5,517 bases of DNA from a bacterium. GTDB lineage: Bacteria; Fidelibacterota; UBA2242. The translations under genes were made by a program, and so were the position numbers. A model generated the notes under the pieces. That model was not told the DNA's origin. It ran no database searches and saw nothing but the letters and a program-made list of their open reading frames with translations. Below, one piece after another: positions 1-5,359 of this stretch. The stretch covers positions 1-5,517 of the forward strand of contig JAHIOG010000507.1 of assembly GCA_018895675.1 (NCBI GenBank). The letters are read 5' to 3'. The first letter of the stretch is position 1. The number at the start of each line of letters is the position of its first letter.

Positions 1-485
1 ACGAATCCTTATTGGATGCATTTATTTGTCCCGGCTATATACCTCTGTTTTTTTCTGTACTTGAGTTGGCGGATCATTTTTCCTGGCCTATTTGGGGTAA
101 AATGACGACGAGATGGGGAAACATACCGGTGGCAAGGGGTAGTCTGAAAGAAACATTTCAGAGTATGGACAGAGCCAGAGAAGCGCTGCATCGGGGAACG
201 TCCATTCTGATTTTTCCGGAAGGACAACGCACCGTTACGGGAAAGTTGAATCGGTTCCGAAGGGGGGCTTTTCACCTGGCGAAAAATGCGAAAGCAGATA
301 TTCTACCAATAGGAATTAGGGGACTCTATCTGGCAAAAACACGTGGCGACTGGCGGGTGCGTTCTATGAACGTGAACTTTAATTTCGGCGAACCCTATCT
401 TTATGAAGACTATAAGCATTTAAGTATAGACGAATTAAGGGAATGGGCGGATATCAGAATCAGGAAATTAAAGGATAATTTTTGA
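1..485 (+). CDS. plsC: 1-acyl-sn-glycerol-3-phosphate acyltransferase (PlsC family), 3' part
   Basis: PlsC-family enzymes transfer an acyl chain to lysophosphatidic acid at the inner membrane to make phosphatidic acid, the precursor of phospholipids. The frame is open through the left window edge and its first visible residues are ESLLDAF, the end of the catalytic HxxxxD block (NHxSxLD). The His therefore lies just outside the window and the protein is partial. After that come the substrate-binding blocks in family order: GNIPVARG, then the diagnostic FPEGQRT (FPEGTRS in most relatives), then ILPIGIRG. The TTG at position 12 should not be taken as the start, because it lies inside the catalytic motif. 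About 160 C-terminal residues are present, which fits a protein of roughly 230-260 residues with only the N-terminal membrane segment missing. It ends at TGA, 65 bp before the next gene on the same strand. The acyl acceptor is inferred from the family and could be another lysophospholipid. Confidence 0.93.
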   Translation, partial: ESLLDAFICPGYIPLFFSVLELADHFSWPIWGKMTTRWGNIPVARGSLKETFQSMDRAREALHRGTSILIFPEGQRTVTGKLNRFRRGAFHLAKNAKADILPIGIRGLYLAKTRGDWRVRSMNVNFNFGEPYLYEDYKHLSIDELREWADIRIRKLKDNF

Positions 486-550
486 AAGCTTCTCCCACAT
501 TTATATTTTCATGTATTGAGAAATTCAATATTATTTGTTAAATTTCATTC

Positions 551-1330
551 ATGAAACAAACCGACTTTTCATTTTTACCTGAAAGAAAGCAACTGTTGTA
601 CGAACAAATGGCGCGATCATATCGCATTCAGGAACGACAAAAGAATACAGATTGGACACCGTTTAAAGAAAAGCTGATTGAGAGTAAAATCGCATTGATT
701 TCGGTGTGTGGCGCCTATTTAAAAGATGACAAGCCTTTTACGGCGGACGAGGGTGATCACAATTATTCTTACCGTGAAATTGATATTAATTTCAATCGTG
801 AGGATTTGAAATTCTTTCCAATTGACTGGGAGACCAGCGAAGTAAAAGAAGATTTCAATGTGGTGCTTCCGATTGATCGCCTGATTCTCTTGCAAAAGGA
901 GGGCTTGATCGGAAAAATCAACGAATATCTATACAGTTTTTCCGGGGCAAACAACAATTCGGGTCTTTTGGCAAAATCAGTCAAGGAAGTGACAAAGAAG
1001 TTACTAAAGGCAGAATGTCACGGAGCTTTAATTATTCCCTGTTCTGCCAGGACAGCGGAAACCGCTTGTATGATCGCATCCCAGATTGAGGTGGCCCAAA
1101 TTCCCACTGCGCTGTTAACGCCATTTTATGAGCAAGCGCTGATATTGTCGCCGCCAAGATGCGCTTTTATTAATTTCCCTTTTGGGCGGATCATTGGAAA
1201 GGCGAACCATGTCACACTACACACTGCCGTCATTAGAAAAACATTGGGATTATTTGAAAAATCAAAAGTGGTTGGTGAAATATTGAGCCTGAATTTCATC
1301 TGGTCCTACGGTAAGTTGCCGAATTTGTAG
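551..1330 (+). CDS. Glycine/sarcosine/betaine (D-proline) reductase component B-like protein, non-selenocysteine
   Basis: The 259-residue protein resembles the GrdB/PrdB superfamily, which in classical members supplies the substrate-binding selenocysteine subunit of Stickland-type reductases. Family blocks appear in order: IALISVCGAYLKDDKPF (about 47-63), SYREIDINFNREDL (73-86), FNVVLPIDRLILLQKEGLIGKI (102-123), LYSFSG (127-132), GALIIPCSARTAE (158-170), IASQIEVAQIPTALLT (175-190) and PPRCAFINFPFGRIIGKAN (201-219). Genuine GrdB and PrdB carry an in-frame UGA (Sec), and many short homologues carry a Cys pair at the equivalent place. Here only Cys164 is seen in the PCSART segment, with a second Cys at 173, and no UGA is present. 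A classical reductase activity is therefore doubtful and the role is unknown. The ATG at 551 has no obvious Shine-Dalgarno; Met20 is a less likely alternative because upstream residues resemble the family. It follows plsC by 65 bp on the same strand and ends just before a strong terminator, so the two are probably co-transcribed. Confidence 0.75.
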   Translation: MKQTDFSFLPERKQLLYEQMARSYRIQERQKNTDWTPFKEKLIESKIALISVCGAYLKDDKPFTADEGDHNYSYREIDINFNREDLKFFPIDWETSEVKEDFNVVLPIDRLILLQKEGLIGKINEYLYSFSGANNNSGLLAKSVKEVTKKLLKAECHGALIIPCSARTAETACMIASQIEVAQIPTALLTPFYEQALILSPPRCAFINFPFGRIIGKANHVTLHTAVIRKTLGLFEKSKVVGEILSLNFIWSYGKLPNL

Positions 1331-1350
1331 ATAACTAACAGCATCAATAT

Positions 1351-1379
1351 AAAAAGCCACTGCTGACAGTGGCTTTTTT
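1351..1379 (+). terminator. Rho-independent terminator after the reductase-B-like gene
   Basis: A perfect 12-bp stem runs from AAAAAGCCACTG (1351-1362) to CAGTGGCTTTTT (1367-1378) with a CTGA tetraloop, and the downstream arm merges into six T residues. It lies 20 bp after the stop codon at 1330. The A-rich upstream arm mirrors the T tract, so it could also terminate transcripts entering from the minus strand (arfB direction). Confidence 0.93.
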
Positions 1380-1528
1380 GATTTGCAACGAGTGTTCAGA
1401 TAAATCACATCAGACCTCAATATTCAGTTTTTCTACATTTTCAAACTGATGTCTCCGGATCCGATAGAAATGTATTCATTTTATCTCAATTTTGTGGTGA
1501 ATTGGATCCTGATTTTATTAGAATCCTT

Positions 1529-1543
1529 TAACGGCTGGCTGCT
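1529..1543 (+). repeat. Short dispersed repeat, copy A
   Basis: TAACGGCTGGCTGCT recurs as TAACGGTGGCTGCT at 2680-2693, differing by a single base deletion. Both copies lie in non-coding, palindrome-rich spacers and have the same orientation. On the minus strand the motif reads AGCAGCCAGCCGTTA, ending in a GTTA core like that of integron recombination sites, but it does not satisfy the strict GTTRRRY rule. Confidence 0.5.
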
Positions 1544-1590
1544 AACCGGCGCCGCTGAATATCCAAACATGTAACTCAGGCACTACTTGG

Positions 1591-1610
1591 CGATGTCCGC
1601 TTGAACATCG
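1591..1610. repeat. 6-bp stem hairpin in spacer
   Basis: CGATGT (1591-1596) and ACATCG (1605-1610) are exact inverted copies around an 8-nt loop. No T-run follows on either strand, so it is not an intrinsic terminator. It sits next to a GTTAAC at 1612-1617. Its role is unknown. Confidence 0.5.
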
Positions 1611-1728
1611 TGTTAACCGCGCAAATAGTTTAAGATTCCTATTTATGTTTTTTACTAAAAATTTTCAATGAAAGTTGAAGAATGAACATATCTAAAATGA
1701 CAAAAAGTCTTTGGATTGGAACAATGCT

Positions 1729-2148
1729 TCAATTTGTAAGCTCGATTTTTCCTCTTAAAGCTTTAATTTGACCTCGTTTGGATTTGCTATCGAGGCGTTT
1801 GATCTGAGAACGTATAGTCGGTTTCGTAGGTTTCCGCTTTTTTTGTGTAAATAAAACGCTCTTTACGAGATCTTTTAGTCGGTCTAATGCAATGTCTCTG
1901 TTTTTTTTCTGACTCCGTTGCTGTTGAGCCTTGATGACGATTACCCCTTCTTTGGTAACGCGTTTATCATTTAACCTCAACAGGCGCTGCTTATATAAAT
2001 CCGGTAGTGATGAGTTCTTTATATCAAAACGTAAGTGTACGGCAGTAGATACTTTATTAATGTTTTGACCTCCTGCTCCCCGGGCGCGAATAGCAGTAAT
2101 TTCGATTTCATTTGTCGGTATAACGACTCGTTTAGAAATTTGAAGCAT
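1729..2148 (-). CDS. arfB: Alternative ribosome-rescue peptidyl-tRNA hydrolase ArfB (YaeJ)
   Basis: ArfB enters ribosomes stalled without a stop codon and hydrolyses the peptidyl-tRNA ester with a release-factor-like GGQ loop, as a backup to tmRNA. The 139-residue product matches the family's usual length of about 140. It contains the core ITAIRARGAGGQNINKVSTAVHLRFD at residues 17-42 with the catalytic Gly-Gly-Gln at 26-28, the middle block GVIVIKAQQQRSQ (68-80), and a Lys/Arg-rich C-terminal tail (from about 101, KKRKPTKPTIRSQIKRLDSKSKRGQIKALRGK). In the family that tail binds the empty mRNA channel. The short length and the tail separate it from RF1/RF2, which need several hundred residues and codon-recognition domains. 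The start is ATG at 2148 with CTCCTT (AAGGAG on the coding strand) at 2151-2156, unusually close at 2 nt. It is the last gene of the minus-strand group, 191 bp downstream of the DUF6868-like gene, and appears intact. Confidence 0.95.
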   Translation of the reverse strand: MLQISKRVVIPTNEIEITAIRARGAGGQNINKVSTAVHLRFDIKNSSLPDLYKQRLLRLNDKRVTKEGVIVIKAQQQRSQKKNRDIALDRLKDLVKSVLFTQKKRKPTKPTIRSQIKRLDSKSKRGQIKALRGKIELTN

Positions 2149-2339
2149 AGCTCCTTCTCTAATCAGCGCTTACTTTGTATGAAGATGGCGTTGTATTCAA
2201 GATTTTTTATTGCGGCGGCTAACATAGGTTTACCCGGTTTGTGTAATTACTCATAGACAGCTGTATGTGTCTCATTAAGGGGTTACGATTACTTTTATTC
2301 CTTTTATGTCCACTTTCCTCTGAATCGAAACAATGTCAT

Positions 2340-2582
2340 TTATCCAACAACACATAACACAATGTACGGGACAATATTGAAAAAGAGTATGCATGTTTTG
2401 AAAAACACCATCATTGCATAATAAATCGCATCAAATTTGTCAACCGACAGATTGTACCATTTCCCATGAAAACGATAGATCCAATCGTGTGCCAATCTGT
2501 ATATCAGGAAACTCAGAAAGAATAGTCCCAGATTAATTATAGAACACCAAAGCAGGGCTTCTCGCATCATATCAATTGTCAT
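2340..2582 (-). CDS. Small two-helix inner-membrane protein, DUF6868-like
   Basis: The 80-residue product has two hydrophobic spans, about residues 9-29 (ALLWCSIINLGLFFLSFLIYR) and 53-79 (IYYAMMVFFK...IVPYIVLCVVG). A conserved-looking connector AHDWIYRFHGKWYNLSVDKFDA (31-52) lies between them. The connector's HDWIYRxHGxWxxLSxxxFDA pattern, together with the length, matches what I recall of the DUF6868 family of uncharacterised small membrane proteins; no function is known to me. The start is well supported: an ATG at 2582 is preceded by AAGGAGGTG with ideal spacing. The gene is complete with a TAA stop. It stands alone, about 245 bp downstream of the mazF relic and 191 bp upstream of arfB on the same strand. 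Small single-gene membrane proteins of this kind are common as cargo in accessory regions. The family name comes from pattern memory, not a search. Confidence 0.8.
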   Translation of the reverse strand: MTIDMMREALLWCSIINLGLFFLSFLIYRLAHDWIYRFHGKWYNLSVDKFDAIYYAMMVFFKTCILFFNIVPYIVLCVVG

Positions 2583-2586
2583 TTAA

Positions 2587-2595
2587 CACCTCCTT
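2587..2595 (-). promoter_or_regulatory. Strong Shine-Dalgarno for the DUF6868-like gene
   Basis: Read on the minus strand, AAGGAGGTG lies four bases before the ATG at 2582, so the core AGGAGG is about 6-7 nt away. This near-perfect anti-16S match fixes the start. It also shows that the host uses classical Shine-Dalgarno initiation, unlike the plus-strand gene at 551, which lacks one. Confidence 0.85.
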
Positions 2596-2618
2596 GTTAA
2601 GTATTTCAAATTATTTTA

Positions 2619-2815
2619 CACCTAACGCATCACACATTCAAACCCGGCTTGTTCCACCAGGAACTCCCCTGGAGCATGCTAACGGTGGCTGCTTCACTTA
2701 CAGCGAAATTAAGTCAGTAAACCTCTTACTTTTTCCCAAAGGGATCGCCTTGAGACAATAATGCTTCCCAAACTCCAAAATCCTAAAATCACGCAACAAA
2801 ATTCGCTGTTAGGTG
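2619..2815 (-). repeat. attC-like spacer bounded by inverted ACCTAAC / GTTAGGT boxes
   Basis: CACCTAACGC at 2619-2628 is the inverted copy of GCTGTTAGGTG at 2805-2815, apart from one extra base. The seven-base cores (2620-2626 and 2808-2814) fit the outer simple sites of integron attC (RYYYAAC and GTTRRRY). On the minus strand the element begins about a dozen bases after the mazF stop and ends about 38 bp before the next start codon, the expected position of a cassette recombination site. Inside lie a second imperfect inverted pair, ACAGCGAA (2700-2707) with TTCGCTGT (2802-2809), the hairpin CCAGG/CCTGG (2657-2661 with 2668-2672), and repeat copy B (2680-2693). Against the idea, 197 bp is longer than usual attC sites and the inner L boxes are not convincing. 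A MITE or decayed composite site is the alternative. Confidence 0.4.
2680..2693 (+). repeat. Short dispersed repeat, copy B
   Basis: TAACGGTGGCTGCT is the second copy of the motif at 1529-1543 with one base missing. It lies inside the attC-like spacer and is directly followed by an inverted-repeat arm (2692-2710). Confidence 0.5.
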
Positions 2816-2826
2816 GAAGTAATGGT

Positions 2827-3121
2827 TCAGCCACCAATAATCTCATTTAAGCCACTGATTATTTCGTTAAGTTCTTCCGGAGATATTGTACCGATTTTCT
2901 TTCCAAGTCTTTCGGTTGACAATGTTCTTATTTGACTTATTTTCACCCAAGATGGTTTCGGAAGTATAACGCTATCTATTTTTAAAGTAAGTGGAAAGCC
3001 TGCTCTTTGAGATTTACTTGTCTCGTAGAGATTCCTTCGGAATAATTGCAAGCGCAATAACTGTCCTTGAACGTTCATTAAAAACTGTTTGGCTTAATAT
3101 AAGAACCGGTCTATACCCTGC
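2827..3121 (-). pseudogene. mazF: MazF/PemK-type endoribonuclease toxin, truncated by IS and frameshifted
   Basis: MazF toxins are sequence-specific mRNA endonucleases of type II toxin-antitoxin modules. The C-terminal half is recognisable: SKSQRAGFPLTLKID, then LPKPSWVKISQIRTLSTERLGKKIG, then SPEELNEIISGLNEIIGG, ending in TGA. The preceding part is in another frame: 3121 down to 3014 reads AGYRPVLILSQTVFNERSRTVIALAI and then runs into TAA. Joining VIALAI to TSKSQRAGF restores a normal MazF. The shift is explained by about 22 extra bases at 3022-3043, a segment made of two small palindromes. The N-terminus is absent because the IS21 element begins at 3122, exactly where Ala of AGYRP starts; in MazF about 20 residues should precede it. 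The 83-codon frame from the ATG at 3078 is thus not a real start, as its first 20 or so residues do not resemble MazF. No antitoxin gene is visible. The toxin is almost certainly inactive. Confidence 0.87.
3022..3043. repeat. 22-nt palindromic insertion breaking mazF
   Basis: Relative to the expected MazF reading (VIALAI directly followed by TSKSQRAGF), 22 extra bases are present. They consist of ATTCC-TTC-GGAAT (3031-3043) and the overlapping TCTC-GTA-GAGA (3021-3031). Twenty-two is not a multiple of three, which explains the frame change. The exact borders are uncertain by a few bases, and an unusually long native loop plus a single-base indel is an alternative. Confidence 0.55.
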
Positions 3122-3172
3122 TGTCAAGGGTCGCGAAAAAATGTACCAAAAATGGTCGTGAAAAGTGTACCA
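3122..3172. repeat. Left terminal inverted repeat of the IS21 element
   Basis: Begins TGTCAAGG and contains two tandem related motifs, GGTCGCG...TGTACCA (3129-3148) and GGTCGTG...TGTACCA (3154-3172). The inner motif ends 2 bp before the istB stop codon. It aligns over about 50 bp with the inverted right end. The repeats are presumed IstA binding sites. Confidence 0.88.
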
Positions 3173-3174
3173 CT

Positions 3175-3951
3175 TTAACCTCTTGATCCATTCATATCAA
3201 TAATCTCCTTTTCGATTTTTTCTTTTAGCCGAAAACTTTTCCCCCGAATATTCAACACAATACTGTGATGGAGCAACCGGTCTAAAATAGCCGTCACGAT
3301 TATCGGATCATGGAACATTTCCGTCCAGTCACTAAAGGCCTTATTAGAAGTAATAATGGTACTGGCTTTCTCGTATCGATTGGCGATAAACCGGAAAAAC
3401 AGGTTGCATTCTTCCCTGGTGATCGGTGTATAGCCGACCTCATCGACGATCACCAGCGCCGATTTATAATAGCTTCTTCCTTTACCTCTACGATTAGACT
3501 CATGGTCTTTCTTGAGTTTCTTGATCAAATCCTCCATCGTGGTAGAATAAATGCTGAACCCGGACTGACAGGCTTTAACGGCCAATGCCACGGCCAGATG
3601 GGTTTTACCAACGCCTGGAGGCCCGAGGAAGATGACATTCTGTTTATATCGGATAAATGTCAGATCGAACAACGACATTACTTTTTGCCGATCAAGTTTT
3701 GGCTGGAAGGCAAAATCGAACTCATCAATGGTTTTAATAAATGGCAAGCCGGATATTCTGAGATTCGTTTCCACACGACGTTGTTCTTTTTGTGCAACCT
3801 CTTCATCGAGTAATTCATCCAGGAAGGCCAGATGGCTTTTCCTTTTTTCTTCGGCAGTCTTAATAACCGGTTGAAGGATCTGGCTGATTCGCGGTAACCG
3901 TAAACGGGTCAGATTGGCTTCCACTCTTTCAAGGATCAAACTGTCGCTCAT
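3175..3951 (-). CDS. istB: IS21-family helper ATPase IstB
   Basis: IstB is the AAA+ protein that remodels target DNA and recruits and stimulates the IstA transposase. The 258-residue product has the usual family length. Its N-terminal helical domain (about 1-70) carries the LxRLRLPRIS start typical of IstB. Walker A is GPPGVGKTH (110-118), Walker B is ALVIVDEVGY (165-174), the sensor-I-like stretch is TIITSN (198-203), and the arginine-containing block DRLLHHS (224-230) and IRGKSFRLK (235-243) follow. All key residues are present, so the protein looks functional. Its ATG overlaps the istA TGA in ATGA, indicating translational coupling. DnaC/DnaA-type loaders share the fold, but the context and the C-terminal blocks make IstB secure. 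Confidence 0.97.
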   Translation of the reverse strand: MSDSLILERVEANLTRLRLPRISQILQPVIKTAEEKRKSHLAFLDELLDEEVAQKEQRRVETNLRISGLPFIKTIDEFDFAFQPKLDRQKVMSLFDLTFIRYKQNVIFLGPPGVGKTHLAVALAVKACQSGFSIYSTTMEDLIKKLKKDHESNRRGKGRSYYKSALVIVDEVGYTPITREECNLFFRFIANRYEKASTIITSNKAFSDWTEMFHDPIIVTAILDRLLHHSIVLNIRGKSFRLKEKIEKEIIDMNGSRG

Positions 3952-5093
3952 AAGCCAGCTCCGCAGGCATGGTCATAAACGCTAACCGGACGAATTTCCA
4001 CATCCATTTCATACAAAGGTTTTAAAGGACTGATGGTTTGCTTCGCTTGTCCTTTGACACGTCTCCCGGTGTAATTATATTTTCGTGCATTCATCTCTTT
4101 GTCACGACGCAAGGCTTCGTAAAAACGTTTGTCCTGCACCAAATGTCCCTTTCCGTCCGGAATGATATAAGCCACAATAAAATGATCATTACTAAACACT
4201 TTTATGGTCTTGTCTTTTACCCGCAAGATCACTTGTTGATCTACCAAAGAATGAGGAACGACATAACTGTTACCTTCAAATCTAATGGTGCAGTCTTTGT
4301 GAACTTTACGATATACCCGATACGAAGTATCAAATGCCAGGATCGGTAATGACTGAAGATGAGGCTGTTCCCGGATAAATCTCCGGGACACAATCTCATG
4401 GGTGGTACCATGGACCCGTTCATCTTTTTTCTTTAACCAGGCTTGCAGATCACGATTAGCGGTTTCAAGATTAATGAAACCGTATCCGCGCCAGAAGCCT
4501 TCTCGGATAAATGAATAGGATCGTTCAACTTTGCCTTTAACCCAGGCGGCATAAGCGGGGGCAACTTTAGGCGTAAATCCATAGTGCAAAGCAAAACCTG
4601 TCAGGGTTGTATTGAATTTGTGTTTGCCGGCTATCTTACCGATATACACATTCTTCATCCGGTCATACAATATCTCCTGCGGAACACCACCAAAATATTC
4701 AAACGCCCGTATATGACAATCTAAAAAAGTTGGCAGATCGCACTTTCGGATTAACTCAGCGTATATCTTCCGGGAATAACCCAAAATCATTGAAAACAAG
4801 TAGTATTTATCAATGGTGTCGTCTGCGTTTATCACTTGGAACTCACCAAAATCAACCTGGGCCTGGTATCCCGGTTCGGTCTCAAATCGAAGATAGGCCA
4901 AGCGACTGCGCTCCGTTTTTAAAGCCTTTACCCGACGTTTGACGATCTCATAACTACCATCAAATCCTAATGAAATCAAATGGTCGTAAATCCAGGTCCC
5001 TGTGTATAAAATGTCATCTTCCAGCCAAGCCTCAATATTTCCACTAAAGGGATCGAGCTTACTATCTCGTTTATAGTTGCTGCTGTTGTGCAT
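3948..5093 (-). CDS. istA: IS21-family transposase IstA, catalytic body (frameshifted from its N-terminus)
   Basis: IstA catalyses strand cleavage and transfer of the element. This 381-codon frame holds the SKLDPF linker (residues 11-16) and the RNase H-fold core with DDE residues Asp81 (QVDFGEF), Asp144 (LYDRMKNV) and Glu190 (WVKGKVERSYSFIREGFWRG). It then has the C-terminal Mu-transposase-like region with the NSYVVPHSLVDQQVILRV block and the YDHACGAGL end. D144 and E190 are 45 residues apart, as expected for the family. The ATG at 5093 is not the natural start: the helix-turn-helix that should precede it lies in another frame at 5071-5223. Removing one base, or the 16-bp hairpin 5098-5113, would join them into one protein of about 420 residues. 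It overlaps istB by 4 bp. It could be a dead copy, a recoded gene or a sequencing error; the catalytic part is otherwise undamaged. Confidence 0.93.
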   Translation of the reverse strand: MHNSSNYKRDSKLDPFSGNIEAWLEDDILYTGTWIYDHLISLGFDGSYEIVKRRVKALKTERSRLAYLRFETEPGYQAQVDFGEFQVINADDTIDKYYLFSMILGYSRKIYAELIRKCDLPTFLDCHIRAFEYFGGVPQEILYDRMKNVYIGKIAGKHKFNTTLTGFALHYGFTPKVAPAYAAWVKGKVERSYSFIREGFWRGYGFINLETANRDLQAWLKKKDERVHGTTHEIVSRRFIREQPHLQSLPILAFDTSYRVYRKVHKDCTIRFEGNSYVVPHSLVDQQVILRVKDKTIKVFSNDHFIVAYIIPDGKGHLVQDKRFYEALRRDKEMNARKYNYTGRRVKGQAKQTISPLKPLYEMDVEIRPVSVYDHACGAGL

Positions 5094-5223
5094 CCAGTCC
5101 GGCTGCTGCCGGATATTTCTTTACGGTCTTGCGATGAATACCAAGTTTCCTGGCTATTCCTCGCTCTGAATATCCTTGTCGTTTTAATGAAAGTACATCC
5201 AAAATTTCCTCCAGAGTTTTCAT
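5071..5223 (-). CDS. istA: IstA N-terminal helix-turn-helix segment, separated by a +1 frameshift
   Basis: From ATG at 5223 the frame encodes 50 residues, MKTLEEILDVLSLKRQGYSE then RGIARKLGIHRKTVKKYPAA, before running into a short Ala/Gln-rich tail and TAA at 5071-5073. The segment from MKTLEEI to HRKTVKKY is the classic IS21 IstA DNA-binding domain, with the recognition-helix pattern IARKLGIHRKTVKKY. An in-frame TAA lies 15 bases upstream and an AAAGGGG ribosome-binding-like run lies about 6 bases before the ATG, so this is the authentic istA start. The residues after VKKY no longer look like IstA, and homology continues in the +1 frame (PDWMHNSSNYKRDSKLDPF). Expressed alone it would be a DNA-binding fragment that could occupy the IS ends. 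Confidence 0.88.
   Translation of the reverse strand: MKTLEEILDVLSLKRQGYSERGIARKLGIHRKTVKKYPAAAGLDAQQQQL
5098..5113. repeat. Perfect 16-bp hairpin at the istA frameshift point
   Basis: TCCGGC (5098-5103) pairs exactly with GCCGGA (5108-5113) around a four-base loop. It starts directly after the VKKY codons of istA, where the frame changes. Its length, 16 nt, leaves a remainder of one after division by three, so deleting exactly this hairpin would restore the istA frame. It could be an insertion, or a structure affecting translation. Confidence 0.7.
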
Positions 5224-5262
5224 TAGCGCCCCTTTTTATTGATACCAACTTACTCATCTTCC

Positions 5263-5293
5263 ACCTGTCTACCGTTAGTTTACGACAGGTAGA
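5263..5293. promoter_or_regulatory. Leader dyad with two mutually exclusive stems upstream of istA
   Basis: ACCTGTC (5263-5269) pairs with GACAGGT (5284-5290), while the overlapping TCTACC (5268-5273) pairs with GGTAGA (5288-5293). Both cannot form at once. The dyad sits between the istA start (5223) and the right IS end (from 5360), inside the expected istA leader. A regulatory role is only inferred, and I could not place a confident promoter around it. Confidence 0.35.
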
Positions 5294-5359
5294 GAGCAAG
5301 ATTACTATCATTTGAGGCACTTTGTTCATTCTTTTCTAATCAATTCTCATTTGAAATTC

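Larger units (their letters stand above)
1381..1728. other. 348-bp non-coding spacer with several short inverted repeats
   Basis: No credible coding frame was found on either strand. The stretch separates the plus-strand pair from the minus-strand genes, so the two units converge here. Visible structure: ACATCAG (1407-1413) matched by CTGATGT (1446-1452); two GGATCC hexamers about 47 bp apart; an 8-bp palindrome CGGCGCCG (1547-1554); and a hairpin CGATGT / ACATCG (1591-1596 with 1605-1610, 8-nt loop). The segment 1529-1543 is nearly repeated at 2680-2693 in the mazF-DUF6868 spacer. The part from 1529 to 1620 is distinctly more GC-rich than its surroundings. It may be decayed recombination-site or gene-remnant DNA, but no function can be assigned. 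Confidence 0.6.

Noticed and set aside
12..14. TTG as the start of the acyltransferase gene
   Set aside because: The frame is open upstream and codons 3-17 encode ESLLD of the catalytic HxxxxD motif, so the gene continues past the window edge.
1529..1620. Classical attC site in the spacer after arfB
   Set aside because: The candidate ends (GTTAACC, GTTAAAG, GTTAGCA) break the RYYYAAC/GTTRRRY rules and the arms are not complementary. Only the short shared repeat and a hairpin remain.
1682..1771. 29-codon plus-strand frame overlapping the arfB 3' end
   Set aside because: Very short, no clear ribosome binding site, antisense to the end of a secure gene, and no recognisable homology.
2619..2815. 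CRISPR or other regular repeat array
   Set aside because: No direct repeats with regular spacing are present here or elsewhere in the window; the repeated boxes are inverted and single.
2827..3078. Intact 83-residue protein starting at the ATG at 3078
   Set aside because: Its first 20 or so residues do not resemble MazF, while another frame over the same bases does (QTVFNERSRTVIALAI). It is a frameshifted relic, not a short gene.
3310..3813. Long plus-strand frame opposite istB
   Set aside because: It is the antisense shadow of istB. The opposite strand has Walker A, Walker B and full-length family homology.
4976..5329. 117-residue minus-strand frame spanning the istA start
   Set aside because: It is the -1 frame of istA; neither the helix-turn-helix nor the catalytic homology lies in it.
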